Assembly: GCA_013216015.1 (NCBI GenBank)
Contig: JABSOI010000051.1
Span: 1 to 43,179 of the forward strand
DNA from: Alteromonadaceae bacterium
GTDB taxonomy: Bacteria > Pseudomonadota > Gammaproteobacteria > Enterobacterales > Alteromonadaceae
Direction of reading: 5' to 3'
DNA length: 43,179 nucleotides
Of the stretch, positions 24,718 to 33,765 are shown one piece after another; position 1 is the first letter of the stretch; each line of letters starts with the position of its first letter. The translations under genes and the position numbers were made by a program. The notes under the pieces were generated by a model. That model worked only from the letters and a program-made list of their open reading frames with translations. It had not been told where the DNA came from and made no database searches.

Positions 24718-27700
24718 ATGAGAAAAAGTAAAATAGTTGCAGCGATTATAGGTGCATCTGTATTGTTAACCCAAGTATATGCTAACGCATCTGATACCTC
24801 CTCTTCAATCAGAGGTCAGGTAGTAGATGCATCCGGTTCAGTGTTGTCAAATGTTGTTGTTGAGGTTGTTCATCAACCAACAGGTAAAATCAAAACAGTA
24901 ACGACCACTGAAGGTGGTATATTCCAACTAAGAGGTTTACCTGTTGGTGGTCCGTACAGCGTTCGTATTTCTGGTGGTACTACGCTTAAATTTAATAATA
25001 TTAATGACTTGTTTTTACAATTAGGTCAAGCCTCTAAAATTAGCTTAATTGAAGAACAGCAAATTGAACGTATTCAGGTATCTGGTAAGTTAGCTATGGC
25101 CGGTACTTATAGTAAAGGACCATCTAAAGAATTTGGTGAAAGTGACATTGCCAATACTGCAACTATAAGCCGTGATCTTAAATCAATCCTTAAACGTGAT
25201 TCCCGTATGATGGTTGATCCAACTGCCGATGGCGGTCCTGCGCTTTCTATTGCCGGCGGTAATGTTCGCGGTAATAGTTTAACTGTTGACGGTGTTAAAC
25301 AAAATGATGATTTTGGATTGAATAAAAATGGTTATCCTGGTCGTCGTACGCCAATATCGCTTGATGCAATAGCACAGCTTTCTGTTAATATTGCCCCGTT
25401 TGAAGTTACTTATGGTGATTTTTCAGGCGGTAGTATCAATATAGTTACCAAGTCGGGTACAAATGAATTTCATGGTTCAGCATTTTATTATCGTGCTGAC
25501 GACAGTATGATCGGCGATAAAAGTGAAGGTGTAGACCTAAGTATTGGCGATTTTTCTGAAGATACTTATGGTTTCACTCTTGGCGGTCCCATTATTGAAG
25601 ACAAGTTGTTTTTCTTTGCTTCATATGAAAAATTCAATGCCACTAAACCTTACCAGTTCTCTCTTGATAATGAAAATGGTACGGTTGAACCGAATGAAAA
25701 AATAGGTGTTACTCAAGCTGATTTTGATCGTATTTCTCATATTGCTCAAAGTGTATATAACTATGATATTGGTGGTTATGATACTACTGCTGATGAGAAA
25801 GATGAAAAATTATTATTAAAATTTGATTGGTATGTATCAGATGACCACAGGGCATCATTTACTTTCCAGGACAACTCAGGTAATACGGTACGTGATTTTT
25901 GGGGTGAATCTTTCCCTAATGCGTCTTGGGCAACGGCAGAATCAAATCGTTACAATATGAGCGAATCTTTAAGAGCATACAGCTTTCAAGTTTTTTCAGA
26001 TTGGACGGATGATTTTTCAACAGAATTTAAGTTTGCCCGTAAAGAAGTCAATACCCAGCAGGTTTCTTTATCAAGCGAGAGATTCGCTCAGATGTTAATT
26101 CAAACAGGCACTGGCGCATCAGTTTACATTGGACCAGATCAATTTCGTCATGCTAATGAATTAGAAAATAATCGTGATATGTTTAAACTAAAAGCGGATT
26201 ATAATTTAACAGATGAACATTTGTTAACTTTTGGTGTTGAACATGAGCGTTTAGAAATATATAACTTGTTTGTGTTTGGTTCTTTTGGATGGGCTGAGTA
26301 TGGTAGCATTGAAGATTTTGAAGCTCAAAGTCCAGGTATTTTATTATATCAAAATGCTGATTCTAACAATCCTAGAGATGCTGCGGATATTTTTGAATAC
26401 AGCACAACTACATTTTATGCTCAAGATGAATGGTCTTACAATGATGATTTAACATTAATCATCGGTTTCCGTTATACCAATTATAGTAACGATGACAAAC
26501 CTGTGTTAAATGATAATTTTGTCGCTCGTCACGGTTATGATAATCAAAATAATTATGATGGATTAGAGTTATTTGAACCACGTTTCGGCTTTAATTATAC
26601 TTACGATGATGACACAGTCATTCGCGGTGGTATTGGCCTGTTTGGTGGTGGTGCTCCAAATGTATGGTTGTCAAATTCATACGGTAATGATGGTGTAAGA
26701 AAACAAGTTCAATTCTATGGTAATTGGTTTGCAGATATTTCTGGATTTAACGGTAAAGAAATGCTTCCATCTATTTTAGATGATGCAACTCTAGCTAATA
26801 ATTCAGATACTAACTCTATTGATCCTGATTTTGAAATTCCTAGTGTCTGGAAAACTAATTTAGGTATTGAACGTCGTCAAGATTTAGGGTTTTTAGGTGA
26901 TGACTGGTTGTTGAGTCTTGATTTGCTTTATACTGTTGTGGAAAACGCGGCGTTATATAAAGAAATGAATATGACACCTACAGACATTGCACCTGATGGT
27001 CGACCAATTTATAGTTCACCAGGGCCTTTTGACTTAAATTTAACTAATACTCAAAAAGGTGAAGGTCAGGTCTGGTCTTTTGCAGCAGATAAAAACTTCT
27101 ACACAGACCACGGTAATTATACGGTAGGTTTCAGTTATTCTTATCAGGATATTACCGAAGTTAATCCGGGTAACTCTTTTGTGGCATTTGAAGGTTATTC
27201 AATGCCAGCTAATAGCAATTTTCAATCTGAAAAAGTTTATAATTCAGAATTTGAAGTTCGTCATACTATCAGCGCGCACTTAGCCTGGAGTGATGAACTT
27301 TTTGGTAATAACTTAACAGTAGTTTCTTTGCAATATAATGGTCGTGACGGACGTCATTTCAGTCACACCATGAGATCAGCTGGCACCTTTGGTGGTTTTG
27401 CTGGTTTTGCATCATGGGATGGATATAACTCACAATTACTTTATATACCAAGAAGTGAAGATGATCCGACAGTTACTTATGGTGAAGATTTTGATAAAGC
27501 TGGTTTCTTCAGTTATATCAATAGTGATGATTGTTTGAAAGGCGGTGAAATTTCACGTAGACATGCTTGTACCAGTAGCTGGATCAACCGTCTTAACTTA
27601 CATATTTCTCAAGAAATTACTATTTCTGGTGATAAAAAGTTAGAAATTACCTTTGATATCGAGAATTTAGGTAATTTACTGAATGATGATTGGGGTAGAG

Positions 27701-27855
27701 CAGAATCATTTGTTCAACCATTCAATGCTCCTGTTGTAGACGTAACGATTGAAAATGGCGCGTATGTTTATAATAACTTCACTAAACCAACTCAAACAGT
27801 TGCTAAAATACCATCGGTATGGAAAGCACAACTTGGCTTACGTTACCGTTTTTAG
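24718..27855 (+). CDS. Oar-like TonB-dependent receptor 3
   Basis: A 1045-residue outer-membrane receptor, sister to those at 7570 and 11455. Signal peptide 1-24 (YANA-SD); carboxypeptidase regulatory-like domain ~28-112 (SIRGQVVDASGSVLSNVVV); plug with LTVDGVKQNDDFGLNKNGYPG and KSGTNEFHGSAFY; barrel ending in LGLRYRF. Like receptor 2 it has no plug cysteine pair, but a late loop holds DDCLKGG...HACTSS, which could form a disulfide on the cell surface. A RutR-type palindrome lies 98 bases upstream. A palindromic repeat and a GC-rich terminator hairpin follow. Substrate inferred, from neighbouring nupC-udk and deoB, to be a nucleoside or a nucleic acid fragment. Confidence 0.88.
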   Translation: MRKSKIVAAIIGASVLLTQVYANASDTSSSIRGQVVDASGSVLSNVVVEVVHQPTGKIKTVTTTEGGIFQLRGLPVGGPYSVRISGGTTLKFNNINDLFLQLGQASKISLIEEQQIERIQVSGKLAMAGTYSKGPSKEFGESDIANTATISRDLKSILKRDSRMMVDPTADGGPALSIAGGNVRGNSLTVDGVKQNDDFGLNKNGYPGRRTPISLDAIAQLSVNIAPFEVTYGDFSGGSINIVTKSGTNEFHGSAFYYRADDSMIGDKSEGVDLSIGDFSEDTYGFTLGGPIIEDKLFFFASYEKFNATKPYQFSLDNENGTVEPNEKIGVTQADFDRISHIAQSVYNYDIGGYDTTADEKDEKLLLKFDWYVSDDHRASFTFQDNSGNTVRDFWGESFPNASWATAESNRYNMSESLRAYSFQVFSDWTDDFSTEFKFARKEVNTQQVSLSSERFAQMLIQTGTGASVYIGPDQFRHANELENNRDMFKLKADYNLTDEHLLTFGVEHERLEIYNLFVFGSFGWAEYGSIEDFEAQSPGILLYQNADSNNPRDAADIFEYSTTTFYAQDEWSYNDDLTLIIGFRYTNYSNDDKPVLNDNFVARHGYDNQNNYDGLELFEPRFGFNYTYDDDTVIRGGIGLFGGGAPNVWLSNSYGNDGVRKQVQFYGNWFADISGFNGKEMLPSILDDATLANNSDTNSIDPDFEIPSVWKTNLGIERRQDLGFLGDDWLLSLDLLYTVVENAALYKEMNMTPTDIAPDGRPIYSSPGPFDLNLTNTQKGEGQVWSFAADKNFYTDHGNYTVGFSYSYQDITEVNPGNSFVAFEGYSMPANSNFQSEKVYNSEFEVRHTISAHLAWSDELFGNNLTVVSLQYNGRDGRHFSHTMRSAGTFGGFAGFASWDGYNSQLLYIPRSEDDPTVTYGEDFDKAGFFSYINSDDCLKGGEISRRHACTSSWINRLNLHISQEITISGDKKLEITFDIENLGNLLNDDWGRAESFVQPFNAPVVDVTIENGAYVYNNFTKPTQTVAKIPSVWKAQLGLRYRF

Positions 27856-27874
27856 TTAACGCAGTTGCAATAGC

Positions 27875-27907
27875 GTAGGATGGGTTAGCCGCACTAATCC
27901 ATCCTAC
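27875..27907. repeat. REP-like palindrome after Oar receptor 3
   Basis: GTAGGATGG (27875-27883) pairs with CCATCCTAC (27899-27907), extended inside by TTAG/CTAA. It is a variant of the GATGGGTTAGCC family, 19 bases after the receptor stop codon. Confidence 0.75.
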
Positions 27908-27983
27908 ATCTTCAAGTTTTATAGCATCAATTAGCAACAGCATAGTTAAAATATTTAATTGTTAATACGTTAAATAGTTAACG

Positions 27984-28008
27984 AAATGGCGGCATTGAGC
28001 CGCCATTT
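27984..28008 (+). terminator. terminator hairpin before deoB
   Basis: AAATGGCGGC (27984-27993) pairs perfectly with GCCGCCATTT (27999-28008) across a 5-base loop, with only a short T run after it. It lies between Oar receptor 3 and deoB; a TATAAT for deoB follows at 28012-28017. Confidence 0.65.
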
Positions 28009-28040
28009 TGCTATAATTATAGAAATAACTGGAGGTACAA

Positions 28041-29258
28041 ATGTCTAGAGTAATAATTTTAGTAATTGACGGCTTTGGCATTGGTCATGCCCCAGATGCT
28101 GATAAATTTGGTGATGTGACGGCTAATTCCTTCGCCAATATGGCATCATATTATTTTAAAGAAACCAATCAAAAAATTAATATACCAAATTTAACATCAT
28201 TAGGTTTAGTCAAATCTTGTGTTGAAGCTTCTAATGCGGAATTCCCTTTTGTACCAGTTAATGTTTATAAAGGCGCATTTGCCTGTGCATCAGAAATTAG
28301 TACAGGAAAAGATACCCCTAGTGGTCATTGGGAAATGACTGGTGTCCCGGTTTTATTTGATTGGGGATATTTTTTAGAACGAAAGAACAGTTTTCCTGAA
28401 TCATTAATTGCCAAAATAAATGAAGTTACCGGATTTAAAGGAATATTAGGTAATTGTCATGCGTCTGGCACAGACATTATCGCCAATTTAGGCGAGCAGC
28501 ATATAAAAACAGGTTTGCCTATTTGTTATACCTCTGCAGATAGCGTGTTTCAAGTAGCCGCTCATGAAGAGCATTTCGGGCTTGATAATTTATATCAATA
28601 TTGCGAAACAGTAAGGGAATTACTGGGTGACTTAAATATTGGCAGAGTGATTGCGCGCCCGTTTGTCGGAGAAACACCAGTAGATTTCGTGCGGACAGGT
28701 AATCGACGTGATTATTCTGTTTTGCCTCCTGCTACGACAGTGCTGGAAAAATTGAAGAAGGCTGAGGGTACGGTAATTAGTGTGGGTAAAATCGCGGATA
28801 TTTTTGCTCATCAGGGTATAAGCGTAAAAACTAAGGCGACAGGGATTGATGCGTTAGTAGATGCAACTTTGGAGCATGTTAAAACGGCTCCGGACAATAG
28901 TCTGATTTTTACCAATTTAGTTAATTTCGATCAAGATTATGGTCATAGACGCGATCCTATTGGGTACGTAAATGCATTACAGAGTTTTGATGCTCGTATA
29001 CCTGAGTTTTATCAGGCAATGCAACCAGACGACATTTTATTTTTAACGTCTGATCATGGCTGTGATCCAACTTGGCCAGGTAATGATCATACCCGGGAAT
29101 ATGTACCGGTACTTGCTTATCATCATGAAATAGCCTCAATCAATTTGGGTAAAAGACAAACTTTTGCCGATTTAGGGCAAACCATTGCGGATATTTTTGA
29201 TTTGCAACCTATGGATTACGGAACCTCCTTTCTTAAAGAATTAAAATTTAAGCGCTAA
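28041..29258 (+). CDS. deoB: phosphopentomutase
   Basis: Interconverts (deoxy)ribose-1-phosphate and (deoxy)ribose-5-phosphate, linking the DeoA product to DeoC. At 405 residues it is close to E. coli DeoB (407). Alkaline-phosphatase-superfamily metal motifs are present: VIDGFGIGHAPDA (D10), GKDTPSGHWEMTG with the phosphorylated threonine T92, NLVNFDQDYGHRRD, and TSDHGCDPTWPGNDHTREYVPVL. The start has a strong GGAGG ribosome binding site (28031-28035) and a TATAAT at 28012-28017, so it is probably transcribed separately from receptor 3. No RutR-type palindrome is seen. It completes the deoxynucleoside degradation path of the cluster. Confidence 0.95.
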   Translation: MSRVIILVIDGFGIGHAPDADKFGDVTANSFANMASYYFKETNQKINIPNLTSLGLVKSCVEASNAEFPFVPVNVYKGAFACASEISTGKDTPSGHWEMTGVPVLFDWGYFLERKNSFPESLIAKINEVTGFKGILGNCHASGTDIIANLGEQHIKTGLPICYTSADSVFQVAAHEEHFGLDNLYQYCETVRELLGDLNIGRVIARPFVGETPVDFVRTGNRRDYSVLPPATTVLEKLKKAEGTVISVGKIADIFAHQGISVKTKATGIDALVDATLEHVKTAPDNSLIFTNLVNFDQDYGHRRDPIGYVNALQSFDARIPEFYQAMQPDDILFLTSDHGCDPTWPGNDHTREYVPVLAYHHEIASINLGKRQTFADLGQTIADIFDLQPMDYGTSFLKELKFKR

Positions 29259-29410
29259 TATGTATTTTATATTGGTATTTGCGTTGCCTTACTGATAGAT
29301 TGGCGTGGCTTATTCATTTAGGTGTCTATACATCCAAAATGTTTGTGGGTTATTGATTATTCATAAATAAATAAATTAACTAAAAACTAAAAGCAGTAAG
29401 AGAATCAATT

Positions 29411-30463
29411 ATGTACTACCAAACCGACGATATCCGTATAAACAAAATTAAAGACTTATTACCTCCAATTGCATTACTGGAACGATTTCCATCGACAGAC
29501 AATGCATCTAAGTCTGTATTCGAAGGTAGGGACGCAATACATAACATATTTAACGATAACGATGACCGCTTATTGGTAGTTATTGGCCCATGTTCAATTC
29601 ATGATCCCGAAGCTGCAATTGAATATGGTCAACGTTTAGTTGAATTACGTAAAAAATATAAAGATAATCTTGAGATTGTCATGCGTGTATATTTTGAAAA
29701 ACCTCGAACAACGGTTGGTTGGAAAGGCTTGATCAATGACCCATACATGGATAACAGTTTTCAACTTAATGACGGTTTACGTATCGGCCGTAAATTATTG
29801 TTAGATTTGAATGGATTGGGGCTACCGACAGCGGGTGAATTTCTAGATATGATAACACCTCAGTACATGGCTGATTTTATGTGTTGGGGAGCAATTGGTG
29901 CCCGTACTACAGAATCGCAAGTGCATAGAGAATTAGCTTCAGGTTTATCATGTCCGGTTGGTTTTAAAAATGGTACCGACGGCACAATTAAAGTGGCCAT
30001 TGATGCCATTGGCTCAGCTTCAGCGCCTCATCATTTTTTATCTGTAACAAAATTTGGTCATTCTGCTATTGTTGAAACCACAGGTAATAATGATTGTCAT
30101 ATTATTTTACGTGGCGGAAAAACAACTAACTTCGACGCTGAAAGTGTAAAAGCAGTAAGTGGACAACTTGCTAAAGTTGGTTTGAAAGATAAAATAATGA
30201 TCGATTTCAGCCACGCAAACAGCAGTAAAAAGTTCGAAAATCAAATGTTAGTCTGTAAAGATGTAAGTCAGCAAATCGCTGGCGGAAACCAAGCTATATT
30301 TGGTGTAATGGTTGAGAGTCATTTAGTGGAAGGTCGTCAGGATTTAGTTGATGGAAAAGCCAAAGTTTATGGTCAGAGTATTACCGATGCTTGTATTGGC
30401 TGGCAAGATACTGAAACATTATTAGCAGAGCTTAATGATGCTGTAGCTGCTCGACGTTCATAA
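29411..30463 (+). CDS. aroG: 3-deoxy-7-phosphoheptulonate synthase, AroG type
   Basis: Condenses phosphoenolpyruvate and erythrose-4-phosphate, the first step of the shikimate pathway. The 350-residue length and sequence follow E. coli AroG, the phenylalanine-sensitive isoform, throughout: MYYQTDDIRINKIKDLLPP at the start, VVIGPCSIHDPEAA, KPRTTVGWKGLINDP, GARTTESQVHRELASGLSC, IMIDFSHANSSKK and the ARRS end. Metal and substrate residues in these motifs are intact. Monocistronic, with a strong terminator after it. No TyrR-type box could be identified upstream. Assignment to the Phe-sensitive class rests on resemblance only. Confidence 0.93.
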   Translation: MYYQTDDIRINKIKDLLPPIALLERFPSTDNASKSVFEGRDAIHNIFNDNDDRLLVVIGPCSIHDPEAAIEYGQRLVELRKKYKDNLEIVMRVYFEKPRTTVGWKGLINDPYMDNSFQLNDGLRIGRKLLLDLNGLGLPTAGEFLDMITPQYMADFMCWGAIGARTTESQVHRELASGLSCPVGFKNGTDGTIKVAIDAIGSASAPHHFLSVTKFGHSAIVETTGNNDCHIILRGGKTTNFDAESVKAVSGQLAKVGLKDKIMIDFSHANSSKKFENQMLVCKDVSQQIAGGNQAIFGVMVESHLVEGRQDLVDGKAKVYGQSITDACIGWQDTETLLAELNDAVAARRS

Positions 30464-30500
30464 TTTTTTTAACTGCTGCGTTTATTTACCTAATTTTGTA

Positions 30501-30533
30501 AGCCCATATCCTTGACTGAAATGGGCTTTTTTT
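30501..30533 (+). terminator. rho-independent terminator of aroG
   Basis: AGCCCAT (30501-30507) pairs with ATGGGCT (30521-30527) across a 13-base loop, followed by a run of T residues to 30533. Confidence 0.88.
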
Positions 30534-30613
30534 ATGATTTAGATAAAATAATTAGTTTTAAATGCTATATTTTACGATAAACTGCACTCATTAAATTAAT
30601 CAGAGGGTTTACC

Positions 30614-30964
30614 ATGGCTGAAGAAACCATTTTTTCTAAAATTATCCGTCAAGAAATACCAACTCCACTTTTATATCAAGATGATCTGGTAACTGCTTTT
30701 CGGGATATATCGCCTCAAGCTAACAGTCATATTCTTATTGTTCCCAATAAACTAATTCCAACCGTCAACGATGTTACCGAGCAAGACGAGTTATGTTTAG
30801 GTCGAATGATCACTGTAGCTAAAAAACTAGCACAGGAAGAGGGCATTGATGAAAATGGTTACCGGTTAATTATTAACTGTAATAAGCATGGTGGACAAGA
30901 GGTTTATCACATTCATATGCACTTACTTGGCGGACAGGCTTTAGGGCCAATGTTATCCATTTAG
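30614..30964 (+). CDS. HIT-family purine nucleoside phosphoramidase, HinT-like
   Basis: A 116-residue histidine-triad hydrolase. The triad HIHMHLLGG (residues ~99-107) carries the catalytic histidines. The N-terminal [20 protein letters not shown] and [17 protein letters not shown] segments are typical of the HinT branch, which hydrolyses nucleoside 5'-phosphoramidates. The GGTTTACC before the start acts as a modest ribosome binding site. It stands alone between aroG and the thiamine operon. The adenosine- or guanosine-phosphoramidate substrate is from family knowledge. Confidence 0.9.
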   Translation: MAEETIFSKIIRQEIPTPLLYQDDLVTAFRDISPQANSHILIVPNKLIPTVNDVTEQDELCLGRMITVAKKLAQEEGIDENGYRLIINCNKHGGQEVYHIHMHLLGGQALGPMLSI

Positions 30965-31009
30965 CCTTTATGAAATATATTACCAATTGTTTTTATTGAT
31001 ATAGTCAGG

Positions 31010-31200
31010 GATTGAATAATAGCCAAGGGTAGAGCACTGAGTTTATGTACTCGTTAATGTATTAAGTTATGTATTAAGTTATGTATTAAGTTATGTATTA
31101 AGTTATGTAATAAGTTACGTATTAGCCTTATGTATAAATTAATGAGTGTGTTTTATACCTTGAGAACTTGAACCGGATAGTACTGGCGTTGGAATATTAG
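31010..31200 (+). promoter_or_regulatory. candidate TPP riboswitch (THI element), degenerate and expanded
   Basis: The 3' half is clear: ACTTGAACCGGATAGTACTG then GCGTTGGAA (31166-31193) aligns with the THI core ACCTGATCTGGATAATGCCAGCGTAGGGA, and CCGG/CTGG can pair as P5. The 5' half is poorer: AGGGT (31025-31029) can pair with ACCTT (31157-31161) as P2, CTGAG (31037-31041) matches the conserved CTGAGA, and AATAATAGCCAA can pair with TTGGAATATT as P1. P3 is barely present. A 12-bp tandem repeat (31060-31119) lies between the CTGAG and ACCTT cores. The downstream genes are for thiamine uptake, the expected target. Confidence 0.55.
31060..31119. repeat. 12-bp tandem repeat, five units
   Basis: Four perfect units of TATTAAGTTATG and a fifth with changes (TAATAAGTTACG) lie head to tail. 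The array falls inside the candidate THI element, between its two conserved halves. Confidence 0.9.
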
Positions 31201-31252
31201 TTTATTAATTTTAAACTAATCCTTGTCGATATCCCTTTTACTTGATGAAAAA

Positions 31253-33439
31253 ATGTCTAAATCTTCCTTATTTTTTGCTGTTAGTGCTGCGTTGTTCACT
31301 CCATTGTCATTAGCTGAAAAAATTGTTTCAGCTAATGAACTTCAACCTAATGAGGTTGAACACAGCGATCTTGAACAAATAATTGTTACTTCGGATTTTA
31401 GAAAACAGTCCTTAGCTCAAACACCCACAAGTATAGCCATTATTGATCAACAACAAATAATTGATGAGGGCAGTCAGCATTTTACCGAAATTATTAATCG
31501 AGTCGCGAATATAAATTATGCCGGGGGCAGTTCCAGGGCTAAATATTTCCAAATTCGTGGTGTAGGTGAACGTTCAGAATATCGTGGCGCACCCAATTCA
31601 TCAGTTGGTTTTATTGTTGACGATATTGATATTTCAGGACTTGGCATGGCTGCCAATATGTTTGACGTACAACAAGTTGAAGTATTGCGCGGACCACAAG
31701 GTACTCGTTTTGGTGCCAATGCACTGGCAGGTCTTATTTATATTAAGTCTAATGATCCAACCAATGTTTTCGAACATGGAATGCAAACCAGTATTGGTGA
31801 TGATGAATTATTAACAATAAGTGGTTATAGCTCAGGTCCATTAACTGAAGGTTTATCTTACAGAATAGTGTTGCAACAACATCAGCAAAATGGTTTTCGT
31901 CAAAACCTGTTTTTAAACCGGGATGATACCAATGGCCTTGATGAATTTACCGGTAAATTCAAATTAGCTTATTCTGCGGGAGAAAATTTAACCATTAACT
32001 TTACTTATCTGCATGCTGATCTTGAAAATGGTTACGATGTATGGACATTAGATAACAATGGCTACACCACTTTAACAGACAAACCTGGTGTCGATGAACA
32101 AAGGTCAAATGGTTCTGCATTCAATATTAAATTTAATGGCTTTAATAACTTTCAAATTGAATCAATTACCAGTTTATCTCAAACAGATCATCAGCATGCA
32201 TACGACGGTGATTGGGCTAATCCTGACTATTGGGCTGATAAAGCTTGCACCGATTATTACGATGAAAATGCTAATGGCCTCTATGACGATGCTATACCTT
32301 GTGTTTATGATTATTCATGGGCAAAAAAAGCAGACAGAAAGCATTATTCACAAGAAGTACGTTTAAGTTCTAAAGAGCAAGGTCGAATTTTTTCCAATAC
32401 AACTGATTGGTTAGCTGGTTTTTATCTAAGTGATTTAGAAGAAAGTAATGCCATTGATGAAAGTTATAATGGCTGGCTTGATGAAGTCGATTCTAAATAT
32501 ACTGCCAGAAATTATGCGATCTTTGGACAAGTTGATAGTCAGTTACCTGATGATTATCAGTTATCTTTAGGTTTAAGAGCAGAATCGGGCAGTAGTGATT
32601 ATCGAGATAGTTTAGGCGATGATTTTAACCCGGATGAAAGCATGTGGGGTGGGCATATTGCGTTAAGCAAAGTATTATCTTCATCAAACTCAATTTATGC
32701 CCGAATTGCGCGGGGTTATAAAGCTGGTGGATTTAATATGGGCTTAGTTGAACAATTAAATCAATACAAAGAATTTGATAGTGAAACATTAATCAATTAT
32801 GAATTTGGGCTTAAATCTCAGATCAAAAAACATGACTTATCCACGAATCTTTCTTTCTTTTATATGGATCGACAAGATCAGCAAGTTAATGCATCAATAC
32901 AAAATCCTGATGAACCGCAACGTTTCGTTATTTATACTGCAAATGCCACCAGTTCAACCAGCTATGGCCTTGAGTTTGACTTAAATTGGCAAGTTAATAA
33001 CCAGATAGAATTTTATTCTACATTGGGTTATTTGAATGCAAGCTATGATGAATACGCTTATCAGGATAAATATGGTAGTAAAATTGATATTTCAGGCAGA
33101 GATCTGGCTCATTCTCCTGAATATACCTATAGCGCAGGTTTGACTTATCGAAATGACATCGGCTGGTTTGTTAACATTAATTTGTCAGGGAAAAGTAGTT
33201 TTTATTTCTCAGATAGTCATGACGAAAAAGCAAAAGTGTCTAATATAAGTAATGCGCGTTTAGGGTATGAAGCACAAGATTGGTCGATAGTTTTATGGGT
33301 TCACAATTTAACGGATGAAAAAGTAGCGACTCGTGGTTTTTATTTTGGCAATGAACCTGATTTAGATTGGAAAAATAAAAAATATGTTCGTTTCAAAGCC
33401 CCTAGACTTGTTGGTGTTACCTTAGATTATCAATTTTAA
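31253..33439 (+). CDS. TonB-dependent receptor, probably for thiamine
   Basis: An outer-membrane receptor of 728 residues from the ATG at 31253, which opens a good signal peptide (SSLFFAVSAALFTPLSLA-EK). An in-frame TTG at 31223 would add ten residues but spoils it. There is no strong ribosome binding site. The plug runs ~45-165 (EQIIVTSDFRKQSLAQTPTSI, QVEVLRGPQGTRFGANALAG), followed by a 22-stranded-type barrel with YARIARGYKAGGFN and a C-terminal VGVTLDYQF. It lacks the carboxypeptidase-like domain of the Oar-type receptors here. A 13-bp gap separates it from the thiamine-binding protein, with the PnuT-like transporter and kinase beyond. A THI-like leader precedes it. Thiamine as ligand is inferred from these neighbours. 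Confidence 0.83.
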   Translation: MSKSSLFFAVSAALFTPLSLAEKIVSANELQPNEVEHSDLEQIIVTSDFRKQSLAQTPTSIAIIDQQQIIDEGSQHFTEIINRVANINYAGGSSRAKYFQIRGVGERSEYRGAPNSSVGFIVDDIDISGLGMAANMFDVQQVEVLRGPQGTRFGANALAGLIYIKSNDPTNVFEHGMQTSIGDDELLTISGYSSGPLTEGLSYRIVLQQHQQNGFRQNLFLNRDDTNGLDEFTGKFKLAYSAGENLTINFTYLHADLENGYDVWTLDNNGYTTLTDKPGVDEQRSNGSAFNIKFNGFNNFQIESITSLSQTDHQHAYDGDWANPDYWADKACTDYYDENANGLYDDAIPCVYDYSWAKKADRKHYSQEVRLSSKEQGRIFSNTTDWLAGFYLSDLEESNAIDESYNGWLDEVDSKYTARNYAIFGQVDSQLPDDYQLSLGLRAESGSSDYRDSLGDDFNPDESMWGGHIALSKVLSSSNSIYARIARGYKAGGFNMGLVEQLNQYKEFDSETLINYEFGLKSQIKKHDLSTNLSFFYMDRQDQQVNASIQNPDEPQRFVIYTANATSSTSYGLEFDLNWQVNNQIEFYSTLGYLNASYDEYAYQDKYGSKIDISGRDLAHSPEYTYSAGLTYRNDIGWFVNINLSGKSSFYFSDSHDEKAKVSNISNARLGYEAQDWSIVLWVHNLTDEKVATRGFYFGNEPDLDWKNKKYVRFKAPRLVGVTLDYQF

Positions 33440-33452
33440 ATAGGGGGGAATT

Positions 33453-33716
33453 ATGCAAGTATCAATAGAAATTAGCCTTTATCCTCTGGCAGAGGAAGAG
33501 TTTAAGACTGAAATTTGGATTTTTATTAATCGATTACGTGAGATTGATGGCTTGAAAGTGGTTACTAATGGAATGAGTACCCAAATTTTTGGTGAATATG
33601 ATTTTACTACCAGCAAGGTTATGGCTGAAATAAAGCGAGTACATCAGGAATTGAATTCGGCAGTATTTATTTGTAAATTCATCAACGGAGACCGTTCAGT
33701 GGTTGAAGCTGATTAG
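33453..33716 (+). CDS. thiamine-binding protein, YkoF/MTH1187-like
   Basis: An 87-residue cytosolic protein resembling the thiamine-binding family typified by MTH1187 and the repeats of YkoF: a ferredoxin-like fold with MQVSIEISLYPL, IWIFINRLREIDGLKVVTNGMSTQIFGEYD and a C-terminal AVFICKFINGDR strand. It is a single repeat. A GGGGGGAA ribosome binding site directly precedes the ATG. It follows the receptor by 13 bases, so the two are co-transcribed. Proposed role: binding thiamine or its pyrimidine moiety during uptake. Family level is fairly certain; the biochemical role is less so. Confidence 0.75.
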   Translation: MQVSIEISLYPLAEEEFKTEIWIFINRLREIDGLKVVTNGMSTQIFGEYDFTTSKVMAEIKRVHQELNSAVFICKFINGDRSVVEAD

Positions 33717-33765
33717 TTGAACCGGATCACTGGGAATAGGTTGTTTGTGTAGACTATATGCGTAG

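Noticed and set aside
29340-29410. TyrR-type box upstream of aroG
   Set aside because: No TGTAAA-N6-TTTACA pattern could be found.
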